NCBI GenBank assembly: GCA_027311185.1
Contig: DAICZK010000006.1
Location: forward strand, 1 to 22,841
Length of the DNA stretch: 22,841 nt
Reading direction: 5' to 3'
Source of the DNA: Sulfuriferula sp.
GTDB taxonomy: Bacteria; Pseudomonadota; Gammaproteobacteria; Burkholderiales; Sulfuriferulaceae
Part shown: positions 14,944 through 22,554 of the stretch, in pieces
Layout of the letters: every line of letters starts with the position of its first letter
How positions within the stretch are numbered: the first letter of the stretch is position 1
The notes under the pieces: generated by a model
Seen by the model: only the letters and a program-made list of their open reading frames with translations
Told to the model about the DNA's origin: nothing
Database searches by the model: none
Position numbers and translations under genes: made by a program

Positions 14944-15888
14944 ATGGCTCCATTACGGTTAAGTTTGCGCCAACTCCAGATATTTGTCGCGATCGTCGAG
15001 CATCACAGTACTGGCGCGGCGGCGGAAGCAATTGCCCTGTCGCAGTCGGCGACCAGCGCGGCGCTCAACGAACTGGAGCGCGTTTTAGGCATGGACCTGT
15101 TCGATCGCACGTCCAAAAGACTGCTGATCAACGACAATGGGCGTACTCTTTTGCCGCAGGCGATGGCCTTGCTGGACGCCGCCAACAGCATCGAGCGCTG
15201 GGCCGAGAACCCGCTGTTGCTCAGCGGTGGCCTGCGCATCGGAGCGAGCACCAGCATAGGTAATTATCTGCTGCCGCACATCCTGGCCGATTTTCGTCGC
15301 GCGCTGCCCACGCAAGTGCAAGCCAACTGGCAAGCGCAGGTCACGATAGAAAACACGAGCGCCATTATTCAGAAACTGGTCAGTTTCGAGTTGGATATAG
15401 GGTTGATAGAAGGGTATTGCCACGAGTCGGCGCTGATGGTCATGCCGTGGTTGGAAGACGAGCTGGTGATCGTCGCGGCGCACGATGATCCGATACTGGC
15501 ATCTTTGCCGGCGGACGGACCGCGGTCGCCGATTGGACTGGCTGCGTTGCGCCAGGCAGTCTGGCTGCTGCGCGAGTCTGGCTCGGGTACGCGAGAAATC
15601 ATCGATCAGGCGTTGTTGCCGTATTTGCACCATTTGCAGCACGGCATAGAATTCGGCAATTCCGAGGCGATCAAGTACGCCACGGTGAATGGACTCGGTA
15701 TCAGTTGTCTGTCGCGTTTTGTCGTTGCCGACATGCTGGAATCCGGCAAGCTGGTGGTCTTGCCGACAGTCCTGCCCAAATTCATTCGCCACTTTTATAT
15801 CGTCATGCACAAACAGAAAAAGCTGACCGAAGGCTTGAGCCGCTTGTTGCAGCATCTGGAAAAGCTGAATCAATCAGTGTGTTCTTAG
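14944..15888 (+). CDS. LysR-family transcriptional regulator next to yeiH
   Basis: The 314-residue product has a winged helix-turn-helix at about residues 4-63 (LRQLQIFVAIVEHHSTGAAA, recognition helix SQSATSAALNELE, wing DLFDRTSKRL), a linker helix, and a periplasmic-binding-protein-like effector domain (about 95-300). LysR proteins usually repress their own gene and activate the divergent one when bound to a small effector. Its position beside yeiH recalls YeiE, which has been linked to sulfite and iron responses, but sequence alone does not prove orthology. The ATG follows an AGGA-like ribosome site within the edge of the palindrome. Confidence 0.92.
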   Translation: MAPLRLSLRQLQIFVAIVEHHSTGAAAEAIALSQSATSAALNELERVLGMDLFDRTSKRLLINDNGRTLLPQAMALLDAANSIERWAENPLLLSGGLRIGASTSIGNYLLPHILADFRRALPTQVQANWQAQVTIENTSAIIQKLVSFELDIGLIEGYCHESALMVMPWLEDELVIVAAHDDPILASLPADGPRSPIGLAALRQAVWLLRESGSGTREIIDQALLPYLHHLQHGIEFGNSEAIKYATVNGLGISCLSRFVVADMLESGKLVVLPTVLPKFIRHFYIVMHKQKKLTEGLSRLLQHLEKLNQSVCS

Positions 15889-15918
15889 AATACTCACGAT
15901 GGGACGCAATATGTGGTG

Positions 15919-15978
15919 GTAGGAGCGGGCTTGCCCGCGATCAATGGGCCGCCGATTCGCTGGCAAGCCCGCTCCTAC
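15919..15978. repeat. REP-like 60-bp hairpin, copy 2
   Basis: The left arm 15919-15941 (beginning GTAGGAGCGGGCTTGCCCGC) and right arm 15956-15978 pair over 23 bp with two mismatches, around a 14-base loop. It is nearly identical to the element at 1900-1959, including the loop core (AATGGGCyGCCGA). It lies between the ends of the LysR gene and the convergent glycosyltransferase gene, and may help end transcription on both sides. Confidence 0.85.
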
Positions 15979-16003
15979 AAAATGGGATACAAAAAGCGTT
16001 TTG

Positions 16004-17104
16004 TTAACGAGACGAGGATGTAGACAGTTTGTCCCGCAGCGTGTCTAGCCTGGCAGACAACAGCCTGATATCGAACAGTTTTTCCGCCCTCGCGTAACCT
16101 GCTTGCTGTACTGAGCCGCGTTTGAAGCTGTTTTCGGCTAGTTCGCGCAGCGCTTGGGCCAAGCCCTCCGGCGTCACCGGATTGACGATGACGCCGGTAT
16201 CGCCGACGATTTCGCCGATGCCGCCGGAGCCGCTGGTGATGACGGCGGCCGCGCCGCACATGGCTTCTAATACGGTGCGGCCAAAAGGTTCATCCCATAC
16301 CGAAGGAATGACGGCGATTTCAGCCCGGGCGAAATAATGCATGATGTCGTCGTGGCTGATGTAACCGGTGTACTGGCACTGCTGTCCGAGTTCGGACAGG
16401 TTGTTGTGCGTTTGCGTTTCGTAGTCCGACACGGCATCGAACCGGTCCGCGCCACAGACAATGAATTGCCAGTCGGGCAAGTACGGCGCGACCAGCTTGA
16501 GCGCGACGGACAGCGGCAGGGCGCCTTTTTCCTGAATGATACGACCGACATACAGAATGATTTTTTCTTTGGCTACAGGCGGGCCGTTTTGCGTGTCGAT
16601 GCCGTTGTGGACGACATAAACCTTTTCTTGTCCGTGTCTTAACCCCGCAATGAAGCGTTGGCGGATGAATTCGCTCACGCAATAAATGCCCGCCGAACGA
16701 TCGACCGCGCGCTGTCTTTGCCCGGCGCGTCGCAACCCCTTCATGCCTTGCGGATCGTTGTGCAGGTGCAGACTGACGGCCGCCGATGCGGGCAGGTTTT
16801 CATACAGATACCGATGTATCAGCGGGCGATTTTGCACCTCGACATGCGTGTATCCCTGATCCTTGATGGTGGCGACGAATTTTCTCGCGTAGGCGTAATT
16901 ATCCCTGAAGTACCATTTTTTCCAGTTCTGGATCTGGGTGTATGCCAGCGGCGCAAAATCCGCCGCTGTGCCGCCGAATATCGTGGTGCAGTGCTTATAT
17001 CGGCTATGCGCTGTGAAATCGGCCATGCACAAGGCGACGGCACCGGTATATTGTTTCGTGTATTGTTCTTTGGGCGGTAGCAGGATGGCGATTTTATGCG
17101 TCAT
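16004..17104 (-). CDS. GT4 glycosyltransferase, LPS/oligosaccharide cluster
   Basis: This 366-residue protein has the GT-B fold of family 4 retaining glycosyltransferases. The C-terminal nucleotide-sugar domain is clear: KIILYVGRIIQEKGALPL, YTGYISHDDIMHYFARAEIAVIPS, and the DEPFGRTVLEAMCG signature (about residues 271-284). It would add a sugar to core oligosaccharide or O-unit on the cytoplasmic side; donor and acceptor are unknown. The open frame extends upstream to 17212 inside the ligase gene. I chose the ATG at 17104 (MTHKIAILLPP) because it begins the first strand of the fold and overlaps the waaL stop as ATGA, a coupling arrangement. It is the last gene of the block, followed by the REP hairpin. 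Confidence 0.88.
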   Translation of the reverse strand: MTHKIAILLPPKEQYTKQYTGAVALCMADFTAHSRYKHCTTIFGGTAADFAPLAYTQIQNWKKWYFRDNYAYARKFVATIKDQGYTHVEVQNRPLIHRYLYENLPASAAVSLHLHNDPQGMKGLRRAGQRQRAVDRSAGIYCVSEFIRQRFIAGLRHGQEKVYVVHNGIDTQNGPPVAKEKIILYVGRIIQEKGALPLSVALKLVAPYLPDWQFIVCGADRFDAVSDYETQTHNNLSELGQQCQYTGYISHDDIMHYFARAEIAVIPSVWDEPFGRTVLEAMCGAAAVITSGSGGIGEIVGDTGVIVNPVTPEGLAQALRELAENSFKRGSVQQAGYARAEKLFDIRLLSARLDTLRDKLSTSSSR

Positions 17105-18321
17105 AAAGCGGGCTCTGGAACGCGACAGTACACCAATCCCCAACCCAGAACCAGCCAGAACGGAATAGCCGACCAGCCATGGAAGAAGCTGGTAGTCGAG
17201 GCGATAGGCCATAAACGCATCGCAAAAGTGGCGGCCAGGGCGATGAACAGGTAGTTATTGCGGTTTGCCGCGAGATGGGCGAGCAGGCGTCTGGATACGA
17301 GATACATGGAGAGCACGAAGCCGAACAGCGCGACGCCTCCGCCTTCGGTCAGCCATTCCAAATAGATGTTATGAGGATGCGAGGCGCAGCGCGAATAGGC
17401 CATATCTTTTGTGTGATCAGGGCCGTAACGAGGATCCGGGCATATCAGGCGAAAATTTCCCATCCCGATGCCGAAAACCGGATGATCTTCGATGATATCG
17501 AGCGCGCTATGCCAGATCACGCCGTAAGGCGAATCGCGCAGGTTGGCGACTACATGGATTGTCGATTTGACCTGTCTGTCGTACAGACTGGGCTTCATCA
17601 CCATCAGTCCGGACATGCCGACGGCAATCACCAGCAGCGCGATCACGCCGGCTTTCCTGAGGTGCGGTGCGAGCAGGGCGACGAGCAGGATCGACATCAG
17701 GCTGAACATCAGCGCCATCCGCTCGCCGCTGAGCAGAATGGCGGTCAGCGTCAAGCTGCCGAAAGCGAACGCAAGCCGGAACTGCTTTTTGTCCAGACGG
17801 CCGAACAGAAAAGGCATGAATAGCCACGCCAATGTGATGCCGACGATGGGTTTGCCATACGAGGCGGTGAGCCGGTGCATGGGTGTGACGAGCCGGCCGA
17901 ACACATCCGCGCCGGTCAGATATTGGAAAATCGCGTCGGCGGCGAGCCAGCTCAGCGCGACCAGACCGACATTGAGCAACCATTTACGCCATTTTTCATG
18001 AATCAGTATCCAGCTCTCCAGCGCGACGGCAAACAGGATAAATCTTACCCAAGGCAGCGCGTCGACCAAGGTCTTACCGGGGTTGTCCGTAAACAGGCTT
18101 CTGATGCAGCCGTAGAGCCAGAGCGCGAGCAAAGCCATGACCCAATCCTGTTTCGCCCAGGAAAAATCGCGCCTTTTGATCGCATTGACGGAAAACAGGA
18201 TCACCACCAGGCTGAGCAGGATTTCAGCCGCCGCGTTTCCTATGGCCAAACCCACAGGTATCAGGGCAGTCAGGTATCCGGCCGCGGAGATTAAGCTGGG
18301 TTGGGGGCGCTGATTCGTCAT
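17101..18321 (-). CDS. waaL: O-antigen ligase, WaaL/Wzy_C type
   Basis: The product has 406 residues with about eleven membrane helices and one large periplasmic loop near residues 250-320. The loop carries RDSPYGVIWHSALDIIEDHP, GIGMGNFR and ASHPHNIYLEWLTEGG. The histidine in HPHN (H315 is the first) is at the place of the conserved catalytic-loop histidine of Wzy_C proteins. SGERMALMFSL in a middle helix is also typical. WaaL joins undecaprenyl-linked O-antigen to lipid A-core in the periplasm; Wzy polymerases and protein O-oligosaccharyl ligases share the domain, so the exact reaction is not certain. Its stop overlaps the downstream GT4 start, and 35 bp separate it from the gene before. Confidence 0.85.
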   Translation of the reverse strand: MTNQRPQPSLISAAGYLTALIPVGLAIGNAAAEILLSLVVILFSVNAIKRRDFSWAKQDWVMALLALWLYGCIRSLFTDNPGKTLVDALPWVRFILFAVALESWILIHEKWRKWLLNVGLVALSWLAADAIFQYLTGADVFGRLVTPMHRLTASYGKPIVGITLAWLFMPFLFGRLDKKQFRLAFAFGSLTLTAILLSGERMALMFSLMSILLVALLAPHLRKAGVIALLVIAVGMSGLMVMKPSLYDRQVKSTIHVVANLRDSPYGVIWHSALDIIEDHPVFGIGMGNFRLICPDPRYGPDHTKDMAYSRCASHPHNIYLEWLTEGGGVALFGFVLSMYLVSRRLLAHLAANRNNYLFIALAATFAMRLWPIASTTSFFHGWSAIPFWLVLGWGLVYCRVPEPAL

Positions 18322-18356
18322 GGATGTCCTATCTGCATTCTAACAACATAAAAAAG

Positions 18357-19337
18357 TTACTTGAGTCCAACCTGGGCGAGCATGGTTTGGGCGCGGTGCG
18401 CGTAAGTATGTTCGGCGATTACCCGCTTATATCCGGCCTGGCCGATAGCGGCGGCAAAAGCGGCATCGCCGGTGAGCCGGTCATAGTGGGCGCATAGTTC
18501 GTCGATGTTGCGGTATACCAGAATTTCCTTGCCGACGTCAAAGCATTTGTCGAGGTCTTGCATTGCATCGTTCAATACCGGGGTCATGCAGCCGTAGGGC
18601 TCGAAACTGCGCTGATTCAGGCCGCGCACCACATTTTTTTCGTTCTTGACATTAAGCACAGCGCGGCAGGCGGCATAAATGCCCGGTAATTTTTTGTACG
18701 GCAGGCGGTAAGCGTGAATCTCGTGCGCGCTGCCTTTTAGTTCCGACCAGCCTTTGCCGTACAGCGTAATCGGCCGGTTAATGCTGCGTAGCAGTTTTCC
18801 GCGCTCGGTGCTGTTGTTGGCGACATACAGCACCTGGTTCGTACGCGCCAGATGCGAGGGGCGAAAAAATGCGGGGTTCACTGCGAGGGGTAAATAACTG
18901 ACCGGCACCAGGTAACCAAAATGGCGAATATCGTCAATAAATACTGTATCGGTACAGAACACCCAGTCGACATAATTGGCGAATATGCTTTCTTCCGCAT
19001 TCAGCTTGTCGCCGATCCAGGCGACTTTGCGGGCGGAGGGGCAGATGTCGTTTGCGATGGCAAACAGTTGTTCGGGCATGCGCAACGCGGCGATCACCAC
19101 GAAAACGATCAGATCCGGCTGAAACTGCCTGAGTTTTTTCGCCATGCTGCTGCAGACAGTGGAGGTTTTGTCGCCGTGCAGTTTGCCCGCCAGCTTAAAA
19201 TACAGCGATTGTGCCGGCGTGCCGCCATTCATGGCAAAATAATCGACATCGCAACCCGTTTGGGCAAACGCGTCGACGGTGTTCTCTGTCCAGTGAATAA
19301 TGCTGTTATATTTGCCCACAACCAGAACTTTTATCAA
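18357..19337 (-). CDS. CgeB-like glycosyltransferase (GT-B fold)
   Basis: This 326-residue protein resembles the CgeB/DUF3880-type glycosyltransferases. It has a first Rossmann strand MIKVLVVGKYNS, a middle LYVANNSTERGKLL, and the NQRSFEPYGCMTPVLND segment (241-257), which corresponds to the nucleotide-sugar-binding E of GT4-like enzymes. Sugar and acceptor are not known; context suggests LPS core. The start is TTG with a good AGGGAGA ribosome site. TTGA overlaps the stop of the preceding GT2 gene, which indicates coupled translation. Confidence 0.8.
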   Translation of the reverse strand: MIKVLVVGKYNSIIHWTENTVDAFAQTGCDVDYFAMNGGTPAQSLYFKLAGKLHGDKTSTVCSSMAKKLRQFQPDLIVFVVIAALRMPEQLFAIANDICPSARKVAWIGDKLNAEESIFANYVDWVFCTDTVFIDDIRHFGYLVPVSYLPLAVNPAFFRPSHLARTNQVLYVANNSTERGKLLRSINRPITLYGKGWSELKGSAHEIHAYRLPYKKLPGIYAACRAVLNVKNEKNVVRGLNQRSFEPYGCMTPVLNDAMQDLDKCFDVGKEILVYRNIDELCAHYDRLTGDAAFAAAIGQAGYKRVIAEHTYAHRAQTMLAQVGLK

Positions 19338-20260
19338 GCTTGTCTCCCTTGTGGCGCCTGCTTTCCGCGTTTGCGTGGGCCCATTTTTCCCCGCAATGCA
19401 TCGCGCCAGCCCTGAAACACCGCGCCCAGTTTGGCGATTTTGCCCTGTTCGTAGAAAACGATGCGTTTAAGCGATTTAAAGCTGGCGAGCAGCCCTTTGA
19501 CAGCCCACCATCCCGCCGGATAGTCGCCCGACTCGCGCAGCAGGGCGGTATAGTTTCGCGTAATATAATAGCGGCGATCGGCGGAATGATTGCTGGTCCA
19601 TTTTTTCATGCCCAGCAGAGAATGTGACGTCGATGCGCCGATTGCATGCAGCATCAAGGCCGCCGAGGTTTTAATGACGGCGTAGCCGCTTTTTCTGGCC
19701 CGCAGGCAGTACTCGGTATCGACGAAATCGATAAAAAAATCTTCCCTGAACGGCCCCAGCTGCGTATGGACGGAAACCGGCAGCAGCGAGCCGGAAGTGA
19801 TCACCCAATCGACCTCATGCCAAAGTTGCGGTGTCGCCGCCCCTGGTTCAACGTTCGTAACGGGTCTGTGGCGGTCGTGAAAATGCGAGCCTATCACCGC
19901 GAGGCGGTCTTTATCCGGGAAATCCTGATAAACGGCAATCAGTGTTGCGACCATGTCGGTATCGACGCAGGTATCCTGATCGAGCAGCAGTACCCACTCA
20001 TATCCTGATTGTGCAGCGTGGCCGATGCCGATATTCAGGGCGCGGGCAATGCCGTGATTCTCGGTGTTGACGACGAGCGTGCAGGCATTGTTCTGTGCGA
20101 TTTTTTCGAGCGTTGCGGCGCTGGTCGGGCCGGACGAGTTGTCGACCACGACGAGGTGTCCGACCTGACGGGCCACGGCTGCCAGCCGGTCGGGGAAATC
20201 CGCGTCGGGATGAAAGCTGACGATAATCGCGCAGATGGCGTTTGGGCAGAGCGCCATCAT
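19334..20260 (-). CDS. GT2 glycosyltransferase, rhamnosyltransferase-like
   Basis: The 308-residue product has a GT-A fold with CAIIVSFHPDADF (10-22), VVVDNSSG (37-44), NTENHGIARALNIGI (65-79) and the DxD metal motif in LLLDQDT (DQD 94-96). This pattern is characteristic of RfbF-type dTDP-rhamnosyltransferases, but other sugars are possible and no rhamnose biosynthesis genes are in the window. Two adjacent ATG codons begin the gene; the first overlaps the stop of the upstream GT4 gene as TAATG. Its own stop overlaps the next start. Confidence 0.85.
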   Translation of the reverse strand: MMALCPNAICAIIVSFHPDADFPDRLAAVARQVGHLVVVDNSSGPTSAATLEKIAQNNACTLVVNTENHGIARALNIGIGHAAQSGYEWVLLLDQDTCVDTDMVATLIAVYQDFPDKDRLAVIGSHFHDRHRPVTNVEPGAATPQLWHEVDWVITSGSLLPVSVHTQLGPFREDFFIDFVDTEYCLRARKSGYAVIKTSAALMLHAIGASTSHSLLGMKKWTSNHSADRRYYITRNYTALLRESGDYPAGWWAVKGLLASFKSLKRIVFYEQGKIAKLGAVFQGWRDALRGKMGPRKRGKQAPQGRQA

Positions 20261-21396
20261 TATCGTCCCTGAGTCTGGGGGGCGAATAACTCCCGGTAGA
20301 CAGCATAAGTGCGCGATTGCATGCGCTCCAGGGTGAAGCTCTGGTTATCGGTGATATCCGGCGGCGCCGACAGGCAGTCCTGTACGGTTTTTTGCAGCGC
20401 ATCCAGATCGCGAGGTGCCACGATCCCGGCCGGAAACCATGCCTGCAGCACTTCGCCTACGCCGCCGTGATTATATCCTGCGACGGGTATCCCCAGGCTC
20501 AACGCTTCGGGCACCACGCGACCGAATGCCTCGGGCGATTGGGAAAGCGAAAGCACTACGTTTGATACGGACATGATTTCTTTTAAATCAGATCGATGCC
20601 CGGTTATAGTAATGTTTTCAGTTAAATCTAGCGTGCGAATTTTCGCCTCCAACTCTCGTTGGAAAGCCTGTTTTTTCGGGTCGATCCCTCCTACCATCAG
20701 ACCGTACACGGCAAACCCGGCCTGTTTCAGGCGTGCAATAAGCGCGATGAAATCTGCCTGTCCTTTCCAGCGCGTGATCCGGCCGGGCAAGGTGATCAGC
20801 ATTTTACCGGCCAGTTGCGGGTAATCGTGGCGCCATTGGGCGAGCCACTCCTGAGTGGGCTGGTAATTGCGCGGAAATTCCACCGGATCGACGCCGCGAT
20901 GTATCAGGCGGATGTATTCCGGGTTTACTTTCGGGTAATTGGCGAGGATATAACCGCGTATGGTTTCGGAAACCGCAATGACGCGTTCGCCGCGGGTCAT
21001 GACGGCACTGTAGGCATTGACGGTGTATGAGCCATGCACGCTGGTGACGAGCCGGGGACGCGTGCGCGGGTCCATGCCGCGCCAGGCGAGGTAGCCGATC
21101 CAGGCCGGCATGCGTGAACGCAAATGCAGGATATCGACGTTCTGTTCGATCAAAAAGCGCCGCAGGCGCGGCACCAGGCTTAATGTCCACAACGATTTTT
21201 TACCCACCGGCCAATCGAAATGACTCGAACCTTCGCCCGTCAACTGTGCGACCAGGCGTCCGCCCGCCGACATGACCAGGGAACGCTGCTGGTGCGCGGC
21301 GAGGTAGCGGGCGATTTCGACGGTGCCGCGTTCTACGCCGCCCGCATGCAGTGCCGGAAGCATTTGTAGTACCGTAAGTGGGCGATCAGCTTGCAC
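20260..21396 (-). CDS. GT4 glycosyltransferase, first gene of the LPS block
   Basis: This 378-residue GT-B enzyme has the acceptor-side GGVERGT (19-25), TSVHGSY (118-124) and the donor-side signature SPEAFGRVVPEALSLGIPV (287-305), with E289 and E297 as the EX7E pair. The PGRITRWKGQADF segment (204-216) is typical of WaaG-like retaining transferases. The start is GTG with AGGA 7 bp upstream, and no other start is in frame nearby. It is the first gene of five closely packed genes. No convincing promoter is visible in the 61 bp between it and the flagellar brake gene, so transcription may also read through from the flagellar genes. Confidence 0.88.
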   Translation of the reverse strand: MQADRPLTVLQMLPALHAGGVERGTVEIARYLAAHQQRSLVMSAGGRLVAQLTGEGSSHFDWPVGKKSLWTLSLVPRLRRFLIEQNVDILHLRSRMPAWIGYLAWRGMDPRTRPRLVTSVHGSYTVNAYSAVMTRGERVIAVSETIRGYILANYPKVNPEYIRLIHRGVDPVEFPRNYQPTQEWLAQWRHDYPQLAGKMLITLPGRITRWKGQADFIALIARLKQAGFAVYGLMVGGIDPKKQAFQRELEAKIRTLDLTENITITGHRSDLKEIMSVSNVVLSLSQSPEAFGRVVPEALSLGIPVAGYNHGGVGEVLQAWFPAGIVAPRDLDALQKTVQDCLSAPPDITDNQSFTLERMQSRTYAVYRELFAPQTQGR

Positions 21397-21457
21397 AGGA
21401 ATCCTGGATATAAATGAGCGATCCGGCAGACACCCCGGACCGTGGGCGTTTGCAGCG

Positions 21458-22219
21458 CTAGGCGAGGCCGGTCAAACGGGCATTGCGCTCGCGTTCGAGC
21501 TGCATGATGTAACGCTGTACCAGCGTTACCAGGCCGGGGGACAGAGCGCTGAATTCACAGCCCAGGCGCCGGTTGGTTTTGCCGTGGGTCAGCGTCAGAT
21601 CCTGCCAGTTGCGGATGCGCAGGTCTACCTGTAGCGCGCCGATGCCGGGTAGTTGAATCTGGCATTGATTGTATTCGGCACCCGGTTCGGTTTTCAAGAT
21701 CTTGCGCTCGTCCAGCAAGGCTACGCCGCCGCCACTGATGTCGACCAGCGTGACATCGTAGCGCTCGCTACCAGACGGACCATCCAACGGAATTGTGCAG
21801 CGGCTGGGTTGTCCAGCCGGGATATTGACGCGAAAATACTCGCGCCGCTGCAAACGGATCAATGTCGACGGTATTTCGATGCATAGCGCGGGTCGGCCGT
21901 CCTGCGTGCATTCGCTGACCTGGGTTGCCGAAAACAGGATGCGCACCTTATCCAGGCTGGACTCAAACTCGATGTTGTTAGATTCTATAATTCTTTGATT
22001 TGACGTTTTATTTTGTGCGCAGTCGAGAAAAACGCGGTTGTTTTTGCCGTCGATTTCCAGAATCGAGGTCACGACTATCTCGGCGCCGTTATTGATCGTC
22101 ATGGTGATCAACTGGTGTTGGTCTGCAATACCCGCGAGTAGCCTGATGATTTCCTGACGCGAGTGAACCTGGTAGAGAGCCTGATTTTCTGTGCCAAATT
22201 CGGGTTGTATAAGTTCCAT
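21458..22219 (-). CDS. ycgR: YcgR-type flagellar brake, PilZ c-di-GMP receptor
   Basis: The 253-residue product has an N-terminal YcgR domain (about 10-115) and a C-terminal PilZ domain (about 120-240). The PilZ c-di-GMP motifs are intact: RREYFR (125-130) for RxxxR and DISGGG (160-165) for DxSxxG. YcgR bound to c-di-GMP slows the flagellar motor, linking second-messenger levels to motility. It lies 41 bp after the FlhB-like gene on the same strand and probably shares its transcript. The ATG has only a weak ribosome site. Confidence 0.9.
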   Translation of the reverse strand: MELIQPEFGTENQALYQVHSRQEIIRLLAGIADQHQLITMTINNGAEIVVTSILEIDGKNNRVFLDCAQNKTSNQRIIESNNIEFESSLDKVRILFSATQVSECTQDGRPALCIEIPSTLIRLQRREYFRVNIPAGQPSRCTIPLDGPSGSERYDVTLVDISGGGVALLDERKILKTEPGAEYNQCQIQLPGIGALQVDLRIRNWQDLTLTHGKTNRRLGCEFSALSPGLVTLVQRYIMQLERERNARLTGLA

Positions 22220-22260
22220 GGTCGAATCACATTCAAATTAATGGCAAAATAATGGATCGA

Positions 22261-22554
22261 TTATAACGTAGGCGGGTTGATCTTCGCAGGATTTTGGCCA
22301 TTTTCGACATGATATAGCCAGGCCAGCAATTCTGCGACCGCCCGGTACAAGGCGGGCGGTATGCTCTGGTCCAGGTTGACTTGCGACAGCAAGGCTACCA
22401 ATTCTCTGGATTCATGCACAAAAATCCCGTGTTCTTTCGCCCGGGCGATGATTTCCTCGGCTATAAGTCCGTTGCCTTTGGCGACGATTTTTGGCGCGGC
22501 ATCGCCGGCCTGGTAGGCCAGCGCGACGGCCGAAAGTATGGGCGGCTTATTCAC
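22261..22554 (-). CDS. Orphan FlhB C-terminal-like export switch protein (FhlB type)
   Basis: This 97-residue soluble protein resembles the cytoplasmic C-terminal domain of FlhB/YscU. It has AVALAYQ...APKIVAKGNGLIAEEIIARAKEHGIFVHE (residues 10-48) followed by the helix containing QSIPPALYRAVAELLAWLY. It lacks the NPTH autocleavage motif and the membrane domain of full FlhB. Such stand-alone proteins occur next to fliK in many flagellated bacteria and may act in the switch of export specificity. The start is GTG, overlapping the fliK stop by 8 bp. I treat it as an intact orphan gene and not a broken flhB. Confidence 0.85.
   Translation of the reverse strand: MNKPPILSAVALAYQAGDAAPKIVAKGNGLIAEEIIARAKEHGIFVHESRELVALLSQVNLDQSIPPALYRAVAELLAWLYHVENGQNPAKINPPTL

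Noticed and set aside
15085..15873. Long antisense open frame (262 codons) inside the LysR gene
   Set aside because: Gln/Arg-rich shadow of the high-GC LysR coding strand with no recognisable fold.
17105..17212. N-terminal extension of the last GT4 gene
   Set aside because: It is a shadow of the waaL C-terminus; the ATGA-coupled start begins the Rossmann strand.
22261..22554. Truncated flhB pseudogene
   Set aside because: The frame is intact, has the length of known orphan FlhB-C proteins, and sits in the usual place after fliK.
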